Part shown: piece by piece, positions 7,027-13,058 of the stretch
Position numbering within the stretch: the first letter of the stretch is position 1
Layout: the number at the start of each line of letters is the position of its first letter
DNA from: CAYLZW01 sp964388085
Lineage (GTDB): Bacteria; Myxococcota; UBA727; CAYLZW01
Reading direction: 5' to 3'
Length of the DNA stretch: 19,437 bases
NCBI GenBank assembly: GCA_964388085.1
Contig: CAYLZW010000091.1
Coordinates: forward strand, 1-19,437
Notes under the pieces: model-generated
What the model was told of the DNA's origin: nothing
Databases searched by the model: none
Seen by the model: the letters and a program-made list of their open reading frames with translations, nothing else
Translations under genes and position numbers: made by a program

Positions 7027-8238
7027 TCAGTTCCGGCCGTAGCCGGTGATGCGCGGCTCGTTCAGCGGGTAGCTGCGGCGCTTGACGGCGTTCCCGCTGT
7101 TGCCCTCGATCGTGTACACGCGGCCGTTCTCGACGCGGTCGACGATGCCGACGTGACGTCCGGGGCCACGGTCGCTGGCGCCGCGGTTGCCGAAGAAGAT
7201 GACATCGCCCGGCTGCGGCGTCGCGCTGCCGCGCGGGAACCACTTGTCGTTCTTCTTCATCTGGTCCTCCATGTACTGCACGGAGGCGAGCGAGCGCTGG
7301 TTGCCGGGCAGCGGGTTACCCGACTGGCGGAAGGACCACGCGACGAAGTTGGCGCACCACGGCTCGCGGCGTCCGTTCGAGAAGCGCTGCGCCGGCAGAC
7401 CGTCGTTGTTGCCGGTGGCCTCACGTACGCCCACCTGGCTCTCGGCGAGGCTCAGCGCGCGCGCGCCGGCCCCCGTGCCCGTCGGTGTGGGGACGCCGCG
7501 CGCCGCGAGCTCGGGCGAGGCCTGCGCCGCCTGGTTCCCGAACGTGCCGGCGCCGTTGTAGGGGCGCGCGCCTGGACGATCGACGCCGTACTCCTCCCGG
7601 AACAGCGTCTTCAGGCGGGCGCGACCGGCGGGATCGCCCGCCGTCGCGTGGTGCAGCAGCGACCACTCGGCCTTCTGCGCGGCGAGCGCGAGCCGCTCGG
7701 GGTTCGGCGGCACGCGCGTGAGCTCCTGCGCGAGCGTCTGGAGACGTCCGGCGACGCCGTTGCTGTAGGGGTTGCCGGCGCCGAGCAGGTTCACGAGGTC
7801 CTGCTTGCTGGCGCCGTGCAGCGCGGCGACCAGGCCGAGCTGGGCGCTCTGCATGGACGCCTCGGCGCGGCCGACGAGGCTCGCGGTGCCCGCGCCATAC
7901 ATGTGATCGAGCGTGGCCATCTGCTCGGCGCGCGAGAAGTACGCCTCGGCGGGCAGCGGCTCCTTGAATTGCCCGACGCCCATCATCGCCGCGCGCGGAT
8001 CCATGGCGGTGAAGGCCGAGAACGGGTTGTCACCGCCGACGAAGTTGGCCGAGGGCAGCGGACGTCCCTGCAGCGAGAGCAGGTTCGCGACGTCGTTCGC
8101 GAGCTGCGGCGCCGCGCCCGCGAGATCGCCCATCAAGGTCTGCAGCACCTGCTGCGCGATCTGCGTCTGCGCAGGCGAGAGCGCTTGCTGCCCGACGCTG
8201 AAGCTGAGCGCGAACGAGTTGCTGCGGATGGTCGTCAT
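7027..8238 (-). CDS. CHAP-domain amidase/endopeptidase without a signal peptide
   Basis: ATG 8238 is preferred over an open extension to 8301 because GAGGGA (8243-8248) lies 4 bases upstream. The product has 403 residues. The C-terminal ~145 residues form a CHAP/NlpC-P60-like papain-fold domain: AESQVGVREATG (~265-276), catalytic Cys295 in REPWCANFVAWSF, a PGDVIFFGN strand, catalytic His362 in GRHVGIVDRV and a third polar residue in TIEGN (~376-380). Such enzymes cut peptidoglycan amide bonds. The N-terminal ~250 residues are Ala/Leu/Gln-rich and mostly helical, and I do not recognise them. The start (MTTIRSNSFALSFSVGQQ) lacks a hydrophobic signal, unlike the neighbouring surface genes, so export would need another route, or the enzyme is released by lysis. 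Other possibilities are a phage-type lysin or a contact-delivered effector; no phage genes or immunity gene are visible. The catalytic-domain call is firm. Confidence 0.85.
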   Translation of the reverse strand: MTTIRSNSFALSFSVGQQALSPAQTQIAQQVLQTLMGDLAGAAPQLANDVANLLSLQGRPLPSANFVGGDNPFSAFTAMDPRAAMMGVGQFKEPLPAEAYFSRAEQMATLDHMYGAGTASLVGRAEASMQSAQLGLVAALHGASKQDLVNLLGAGNPYSNGVAGRLQTLAQELTRVPPNPERLALAAQKAEWSLLHHATAGDPAGRARLKTLFREEYGVDRPGARPYNGAGTFGNQAAQASPELAARGVPTPTGTGAGARALSLAESQVGVREATGNNDGLPAQRFSNGRREPWCANFVAWSFRQSGNPLPGNQRSLASVQYMEDQMKKNDKWFPRGSATPQPGDVIFFGNRGASDRGPGRHVGIVDRVENGRVYTIEGNSGNAVKRRSYPLNEPRITGYGRN

Positions 8239-8242
8239 GCGG

Positions 8243-8248
8243 TCCCTC
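8243..8248 (-). promoter_or_regulatory. Ribosome binding site deciding the CHAP start
   Basis: The minus strand reads GAGGGA, 4 bases before ATG 8238. This supports that ATG over the open frame that continues to 8301, which would overlap the preceding gene. Confidence 0.6.
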
Positions 8249-8275
8249 GCGGAGGTACGTCCGGGTAGGTTATCG

Positions 8276-8285
8276 GTCCTAGGAC
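8276..8285. promoter_or_regulatory. GTCCTAGGAC palindrome in the gap upstream of the CHAP gene
   Basis: A perfect 10-bp palindrome sits in the 49-base gap between the Ig-like gene and the CHAP gene, 37 bases before ATG 8238. The minus-strand bases just after it (GATAAC) are a weak -10-like match. It could be a small operator, but a 10-bp palindrome may also arise by chance. Confidence 0.2.
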
Positions 8286-8287
8286 AG

Positions 8288-10267
8288 TCACGTTGCGTCA
8301 TCGGCGCGGAAGGCCGCCCCGATCCCGCTCGGCAGGTGCGTGACCGTAACCCAAGCGCCCCTCGGCGCGGAGACCCAGGGTGCGCCCTCCGTCACGTCGC
8401 TCTCGGCCGCGAGCTCGTCGTCGACGTAGATGCGCACCGTTCCCGTGCTCGCACCCTTGACTACATAGCGCACCTGCACGCGCTCTCCCTCGCGCGCGGC
8501 CGCCTCGGCGTCCACCGTGATCGCATGCACAGGCGCCAGCGTGAGCGCGAGGCTCGCCGTCGGTGGCGGCGGGGACATCGGCGCGCCGTGCAGCTGCCCG
8601 TCGCTGCCGAGCCCGAGGTGCAGGAGCGTCGGCAGCACCGAGCCGGGCAGCTGCACCACGATGACGCCCGACGAGGCCGGCAGCAGCACGCGGCCCTCGG
8701 CGTCGGCGAACACCGCGCGCCCCTCCGCCTCTACCTCCGCGCCCGGGACCGGACGGCCGAGCGCGTCCACGGCGACGAGCGTCGACGGGGGCGAGAACGC
8801 GAGCCGCACGGCGTCACCGCGGGTGCGTCCGAACGCTCGCAGCTCGACGCGATCGTCCCCGGGGCGCGCGGAGCCGGGCGCGCGATAGTGCAGGGCGCCG
8901 GCGCGCGCCACGACGACACCGTGGCGGGCGTTCGTGCGCAGCTCGGCGTCGCTGACGGCGTTGCCGAAGGCGTCCGTCAGGGTCAGGGACAGCACGGTGG
9001 GCTCGCGCGCCGGCGCCGCGACGACGGCGTCGAAGGCGGCCACCTCGAGGCTGACCGGCGGGCCGGGCACGAGCCGCACGGGCAGCGACGTGCGCGAGGT
9101 GCGATCGCCGGGCAGCTCCGCCTCGATGCGATCCTCGCCCTCGAGCACGCCACGCGGCGCGCGGTACCACGCTTGAAAGACGCCGGGCGAGACGCGGGTG
9201 AGCGGACCGAGCTCGCCGTGGCGCGCGCGGGCGCGCGGCTTGACGTCGTCGAGCGGGTCGCCGCGTGCGCTGAGCGCGGTGAGCACCACGAGCGCGCGCG
9301 AGCTGCCGTCCGCGACGAGCTCGCGCGGGTGGGACGCGAGCGCGAGGCGCTGGGTCGGCGGCAGCCGCAGGTCGACGCGGCGGCGCTTCTCGTTGCCGAG
9401 GTGATCGCGCGAGGTGCCCGTCCCCGCGCCGACGCCGGGCGGCACGACGACGGGCACACGAAAGTGACCGCGCTCGTCCGCGCGCACCGGGCCGAAGTCC
9501 TCGCCCGCGATGGTCACGGTCATGAGCACGCCCGGCCTCGTGTCGCCGGGCAACTCAATGGCGGCCGGCTGCTTCAGCACCGCGTGACCGACGGCGACCG
9601 CGGCGCTCGCCTCGTGCGGGTAGGGCAACAGCGCCACCAGCACCGCGACCTCGGGAAACGGCGCCCCCGACGTCCGGTAGCGCGCGCGAAACACGCCCGC
9701 CCGCACGGCGACCGGCGTCGTCACCGTGCCCGTGTTCGTGAACAAGCGCGGCGCGACCTTCCCCGTGGGGCGGCCCTGCCCGTCGACCGTGCGGATCTCG
9801 ACGCCGAGGTCGGCCGCGTCCTTGCCCTTCGTGAGCAGCGGGCGCTCGAGCAGGACCTCGACGCGCGGCATGGCGCGCTCATCGAGCGCGAGCGCCACAC
9901 GCCCCTCGCTGGCGGCGTCCCCGCGCTTGGTCGGGAGCGCGCGTAGCAGCACGGCGCCGCTGTACCCCGGTGGCGGCACGAAGAGCGCGCGCGCGACGAA
10001 GGGATCGCTCGACGGCAGCGCGTCGACGCTGCCCGCGCTCGCGCGCACCACGACGTCACCGACCGGCGCGAGGCGGGAGCCCTGCCGGCGCACGACGTGG
10101 ACTTCGACCGGACCGGCCGGGATCGCGCGCGGCGCCGTCGGCAGCGTGGTCCAGATCTCGAGCGCGGCGGAGACAGCGGGTCTGTCGTCGGCGTGCGCGA
10201 GCAGAGGACAGAGCGCGCTGACGGCGAGGAGCGACGCCGCGAGCGCGCGGAGGGTGGCGTGGGTCAC
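8288..10267 (-). CDS. Secreted multi-domain Ig-like (invasin/Big_1-like) surface protein
   Basis: GTG 10267 overlaps the preceding stop by four bases (GTGA), a typical coupled pair, and gives 659 residues. MTHATLRALAASLLAVSALC leads into PLLAHA|DD, a signal peptide cut near residue 26. The mature chain is almost entirely beta, with no cysteines, and contains a recurring motif that suggests tandem Ig-like domains: AGVFRARYRTSG (~190-201), PGVFQAWYRAPRG (~361-373) and AGALHYRAPGS (~456-466), each preceded by a small HG/TG turn. TLTDAFGNAVSDAELRTNA (~429-447) is close to the Big_1/invasin pattern 'DxxGNPVxxxxV'. A carboxypeptidase-regulatory-like module follows (VDALGRPVPGAEVEAEGRAV, ~500-519), then further beta segments to the end. 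Family members are adhesin stalks or matrix components. No C-terminal anchor is seen, so it may be periplasmic, released, or held by the barrel protein nearby. No enzyme motif was found. Confidence 0.75.
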   Translation of the reverse strand: MTHATLRALAASLLAVSALCPLLAHADDRPAVSAALEIWTTLPTAPRAIPAGPVEVHVVRRQGSRLAPVGDVVVRASAGSVDALPSSDPFVARALFVPPPGYSGAVLLRALPTKRGDAASEGRVALALDERAMPRVEVLLERPLLTKGKDAADLGVEIRTVDGQGRPTGKVAPRLFTNTGTVTTPVAVRAGVFRARYRTSGAPFPEVAVLVALLPYPHEASAAVAVGHAVLKQPAAIELPGDTRPGVLMTVTIAGEDFGPVRADERGHFRVPVVVPPGVGAGTGTSRDHLGNEKRRRVDLRLPPTQRLALASHPRELVADGSSRALVVLTALSARGDPLDDVKPRARARHGELGPLTRVSPGVFQAWYRAPRGVLEGEDRIEAELPGDRTSRTSLPVRLVPGPPVSLEVAAFDAVVAAPAREPTVLSLTLTDAFGNAVSDAELRTNARHGVVVARAGALHYRAPGSARPGDDRVELRAFGRTRGDAVRLAFSPPSTLVAVDALGRPVPGAEVEAEGRAVFADAEGRVLLPASSGVIVVQLPGSVLPTLLHLGLGSDGQLHGAPMSPPPPTASLALTLAPVHAITVDAEAAAREGERVQVRYVVKGASTGTVRIYVDDELAAESDVTEGAPWVSAPRGAWVTVTHLPSGIGAAFRADDAT

Positions 10268-11952
10268 GAGCGCCGGCGCCGCCTCGCGAGGAAGAGCAGC
10301 AGCGCGAAGGCGGCGAACGGCGCGCTGCTCTCATCATCAGAGCTGTCGCAGGTCAGGAGCACCACGTCGTCGCGGGCGTCCTGCGTCGAGGGAGCCGAGC
10401 CTGCGCCCGAGTCCGAGTCGGAGTCCGCGTCCGCGTCCGCGTCCGAGTCCGAGTCCGAGTCCGCGTCCGAGTCGGAGTCCGCGTCCGCGTCCGAGTCGGA
10501 GTCCGCGTCCGAGTCGGAGTCCGAGTCCGAGTCCGCGTCCGAGTCCGAGTCCGCGTCCGAGTCCGAGTCCGAGTCCGAGTCCGAGTCCGAGTCGGCGTCA
10601 GGGCTCGCGTAGACCGTGAGCGTCACCGAGCAGCCTGGCTGGCTCCGCAGCTCGACGTCGAGCGTGTTGTCCGCGGCGAGGGGGAAGTGCCGGAAGGTGC
10701 ACTGCATCTCGGCGTCGAAGTCGCTCGGCACCAGCACCTCGTCGCCGTTCACCGAGATGACCGCGGAGGCGCAGCCATGGTTCTCGGCGACGAGCACGCC
10801 CTCCTCGAGCCCATTTGGAACGAACGCGAAGCTCTCGCTCTCGACCGCGGGGCGACCCCGGTGGCGCACGAACGTCTGCGAGAAGACCTCCGTCAGCCCG
10901 CTGGTGTCGGCGCAGGGATCGTCGCTGACGACAGGCGGGTCGGGCGGCAGCGGCGGCGGCGGCGGCGGCAGGCCGTTGATGACGAACTCGTACAGGAAGA
11001 TGTCGAAGTTTCCCGTCTCGGTCGACGTGTACACGAGGCGGTTGCCGTCGACGTCGTTGAGGAATTCGGAGGCGCCGGCCTGGCCGACCACGCGGTGCAC
11101 GGCTCCCGAGGGCAGATGCAAGAGGACGACGTCGGCGTTGCCGAGGCTCTCGTCGTCGAAGGCGAGGATGTCGCCGGTCAGGCGCGGCCGCGTCTGCGGC
11201 CCCGGATAGGACACGGTGAGCGTGGAGCCGTCGAGGGTGTCGACGACGATGATGTCCGCCTCCGCGTGGGGGCCCGTGCGCCACGCCACGCGGCGCCCGT
11301 CGGTGTGCGCCTCGAGGCCGGCGCCGAGCACCGTCTCGACGTCGCTGGCGAGGTCGTAGAGCACGATCTCGCTGGTGAGCGCGAGCGGCGTCGGCCCGCG
11401 CTCGAACACCACGAGCGAGCCACCTACCGTCGGGCGGCCCTCGTGCTCCGGCGTCTCTCCGAGCAGCGCGTAGCTGCCGGCGCTGAGATCGGCGACGGCG
11501 ATGTCGGCGTTGGCGAAGGGCGGCGTGTAGACCTCGAAGGCGACGACGGAGCCGTCGACGGTGGGCTCGAGCTGGCGGTTCACGCCCGACGGCGCGATGG
11601 GCGCGCTGACGCCGGCGGCGATGTCGTAGCTCCACACCAGCGGCTCGCTCGAGCCGAAGTCCGTGAACACGATGGTTCCGTCGCTGACGTCGTGCAGGCG
11701 CTGATCTTCCGACGAGGTGGAGACGGCGATCTCGGCGCCGGTGGCGAGGTCCGTGAAGTAGATGTCGTCGTCGCGGTCGCGCCGGTCGGTGTAGACGACG
11801 ATGTCGCCGGAGATGCTCGGGTCGAACTGGGGGCCGAGGTTCGTCGTCACCTGCGAGGCCGTGCCGCTGATCGTCACCTGCGCGTGCGCCGCCCCTGCCG
11901 CGAGCGCGCACGCGAGGACGAAGCCGAGAGGGGGCGCCAGGGGCAGTCGCAT
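10264..11952 (-). CDS. Secreted TolB-like propeller with Asp-Ser/Ala repeat and C-terminal sorting tail
   Basis: ATG 11952 has GGAGG 5 bases upstream and begins with a signal peptide cut at AHA|QV (residue 24); the product has 562 residues. Residues ~25-325 hold repeated blades such as GDIVVYTDRRDRDDDIYFTD, GSLVVFERG and NRLVYTSTETGNFDIFLYEF, typical of TolB/WD40-like beta-propellers. A Pro run (LPPPPPPLPPDPP, ~330-345) leads to a small Cys-containing beta domain (~346-450). Next comes a 64-residue run of Asp-Ser/Asp-Ala dipeptides. The tail is Cys535 in LLTCDSSDDESS, a hydrophobic helix AAFALLLFLA and RRRRRS at the very end. This matches the logic of MYXO-CTERM-type sorting signals (Cys, membrane helix, Arg cluster), with the acidic repeat acting as a stalk as in Sdr proteins. 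It is likely exposed on the surface. First gene of the surface locus, coupled to the Ig-like gene. Confidence 0.85.
   Translation of the reverse strand: MRLPLAPPLGFVLACALAAGAAHAQVTISGTASQVTTNLGPQFDPSISGDIVVYTDRRDRDDDIYFTDLATGAEIAVSTSSEDQRLHDVSDGTIVFTDFGSSEPLVWSYDIAAGVSAPIAPSGVNRQLEPTVDGSVVAFEVYTPPFANADIAVADLSAGSYALLGETPEHEGRPTVGGSLVVFERGPTPLALTSEIVLYDLASDVETVLGAGLEAHTDGRRVAWRTGPHAEADIIVVDTLDGSTLTVSYPGPQTRPRLTGDILAFDDESLGNADVVLLHLPSGAVHRVVGQAGASEFLNDVDGNRLVYTSTETGNFDIFLYEFVINGLPPPPPPLPPDPPVVSDDPCADTSGLTEVFSQTFVRHRGRPAVESESFAFVPNGLEEGVLVAENHGCASAVISVNGDEVLVPSDFDAEMQCTFRHFPLAADNTLDVELRSQPGCSVTLTVYASPDADSDSDSDSDSDSDADSDSDADSDSDSDSDADSDSDADADSDSDADSDSDSDADADADSDSDSGAGSAPSTQDARDDVVLLTCDSSDDESSAPFAAFALLLFLARRRRRS
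10408..10599 (-). repeat. Hexanucleotide tandem repeat encoding (Asp-Ser/Ala)32
   Basis: The region is built from 6-base units read on the minus strand as GAC-TCG/TCC or GAC-GCG/GCC, giving 32 consecutive Asp-Ser or Asp-Ala dipeptides without interruption of frame. Asp is always GAC, and variation falls in the Ser/Ala codon. This resembles the Ser-Asp stalks of Sdr surface proteins. A 6-base unit can expand or contract without frameshift, so length may vary between strains. Confidence 0.9.
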
Positions 11953-11957
11953 CGGAG

Positions 11958-11962
11958 CCTCC
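11958..11962 (-). promoter_or_regulatory. Ribosome binding site of the propeller gene
   Basis: GGAGG on the minus strand lies 5 bases before ATG 11952. It is a strong match to the 16S anti-Shine-Dalgarno sequence and fixes the start directly before the signal peptide. Confidence 0.7.
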
Positions 11963-11983
11963 GAGCCGTTCGCGATCGCCTAC

Positions 11984-12006
11984 GATCCCGAAGAGGAGCT
12001 TCGATC
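11984..12006. promoter_or_regulatory. Imperfect hairpin in the leader of the surface locus
   Basis: On the plus strand GAT CC CGAAG (11984-11993) and CTTCGATC (11999-12006) can pair around a short loop: a CGAAG/CTTCG stem extended by GAT/ATC across a 2-base bulge. It lies 32-54 bases upstream of the propeller start, inside the probable 5' leader. It is a possible leader stem, with no known family. Confidence 0.25.
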
Positions 12007-12058
12007 AGCTTAGAGGTGGCGAGCCGAAGGCTTCAGAGATCGGCCAGGCGCTCTGGTT

Positions 12059-12098
12059 GCGAGACACCGGGCGAGACAGTGCGCGACACAATGAGACA
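12059..12098. promoter_or_regulatory. Phased array of four GAGACA-like boxes
   Basis: The plus strand carries GAGACA at 12061, GAGACA at 12073, GCGACA at 12083 and GAGACA at 12093, so the steps are 12, 10 and 10 bases (near one helical turn). The first three are preceded by GC (GCGAGACA, GCGAGACA, GCGCGACA). The array is in the 161-base gap between the FecR-domain gene and the propeller gene, 107-146 bases upstream of ATG 11952. Its position and phasing suit a multi-copy activator or repressor site. The binding protein is unknown. Confidence 0.4.
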
Positions 12099-12110
12099 AG
12101 CGCACATTGT
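12088..12110. promoter_or_regulatory. Palindrome ACAATG-N11-CATTGT
   Basis: A perfect 6-bp inverted repeat (12088-12093 and 12105-12110) with an 11-base spacer lies directly after the FecR-domain gene stop (12114-12116) on the minus strand. The dimensions fit a dimeric regulator site or a weak hairpin. TACAAT on the minus strand (12106-12111), one mismatch from the -10 consensus, overlaps it. I find no good -35 at 17 bases, so promoter activity is only a possibility. Confidence 0.3.
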
Positions 12111-12113
12111 AGG

Positions 12114-13049
12114 CTATTGGCGCCAGAGGTCGTCGGTCTTGAAGCGGCTGTCGGCGCCGCGCGTGTCGACGAGCATGCGGCCCTCGTCGCTGACGGCGTT
12201 GCCGGAGACGTCGAACGCCTCCAGCTTCAGGTGATTGGTGCCTTCGCGCAGGCGGACCTTGGCCGCGAAGCTGCCATCTTTGCCGACCGGGACCCGTTGG
12301 CCGAGCGCGAATACCAGGGCGCCTGCGTCGGTGCGTCCGGTGACGGTGATCACGCGCTGATTTGTCTTCCGGCGCTCGGGCCAGGCGACCTTCAGGAGCA
12401 AGGAGCTGGCGAGCGGCTCCGGCCGGGAGGGACCTTCGCCCGGCCTCACGACGGTGCGCTCTCCGGGCTTGAGCACCACCGACGCTCCACCGCCGGACAC
12501 CTGCACCTCGCCGGAGGTCGCTCCGACCGCCACCGTGCCGTCGCCGTTGCTCGACATGCGAAAGCGGCCGCTGCGGGCGCGCGCGACGGCGTCGGAGTTG
12601 GTCGCGCGCACCTCGAGCACTCGATCGTCGCCGGCGCCGGCCTCCGCGCCGACGAGACCATGGCTCAGCAAGAAGCTCGTCAGATCGGCGGTCAGCTCGC
12701 CGACGGTGACCTCGGTGCCGCCGACCACGCGCACCACGTGGCCGCCCGCGACGAGCTCCACCTCGGCGCCGCTCGCCGTGCGCAGCGTGTCCTTCTCGGA
12801 GAGCGAGTCCGTCGTCGAGACGGGCAGCCACGCGCCGCTGCCGCCGCGACGTACCTCGACGCTGCCCTGCGCCGCCCTGAGCGTCACCGCCGCCGGCGCG
12901 GTGCGCGCGGGCGCTGCCGTGTCCGGCGCGGCCGGCGCCGCCGTCGTCGCGAGCTGCTCCTCCGCCGGCGCCGGATCGAAGAGCAGCGCCACGCCGCCGA
13001 GCAGGAGCAGCAGGCACGCGAGCATCGAGAGCGCGGCGCGTCTTTGCAC
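12114..13049 (-). CDS. Membrane-anchored FecR-domain protein with C-terminal Ig-like domain
   Basis: This 311-residue protein probably starts at GTG 13049, which keeps the basic n-region QRR before the hydrophobic segment LACLLLLLGGVALLF (~10-24); a later ATG would lose it. An Ala/Pro-rich linker (~28-54) follows. Residues ~56-205 are a FecR-like periplasmic domain: GSVEVRRGGSGAWLPVSTTD, then DTLRTASGAEVELVAGG and a last strand VVLKPGERTVV. Residues ~230-298 form an Ig-like module: ITVTGRTDAGALVFALG and GTNHLKLEAFDVSGNAVS. Classical FecR is an anti-sigma regulator driven by TonB signals, but stand-alone FecR domains without a sigma-binding N-terminus are common in myxobacteria and have no defined role. 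There is no sigma-factor gene here. It is the last gene of the signalling operon, 9 bases after the sensor kinase, and could sense envelope or matrix state for it (inference). Confidence 0.8.
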   Translation of the reverse strand: MQRRAALSMLACLLLLLGGVALLFDPAPAEEQLATTAAPAAPDTAAPARTAPAAVTLRAAQGSVEVRRGGSGAWLPVSTTDSLSEKDTLRTASGAEVELVAGGHVVRVVGGTEVTVGELTADLTSFLLSHGLVGAEAGAGDDRVLEVRATNSDAVARARSGRFRMSSNGDGTVAVGATSGEVQVSGGGASVVLKPGERTVVRPGEGPSRPEPLASSLLLKVAWPERRKTNQRVITVTGRTDAGALVFALGQRVPVGKDGSFAAKVRLREGTNHLKLEAFDVSGNAVSDEGRMLVDTRGADSRFKTDDLWRQ

Positions 13050-13058
13050 GCGATCAGG

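Noticed and set aside
10408..10599. Repeat tract considered as a CRISPR array or non-coding satellite
   Set aside because: Unit is 6 bases with no spacers, and it stays in frame inside a gene with a signal peptide before it and a sorting tail after it.
10097..10612. Glu-Ser repeat protein on the plus strand across the same tract
   Set aside because: It is simply the antisense reading of the Asp-Ser repeat. No ribosome site or signal, and the rest of the frame is low complexity.
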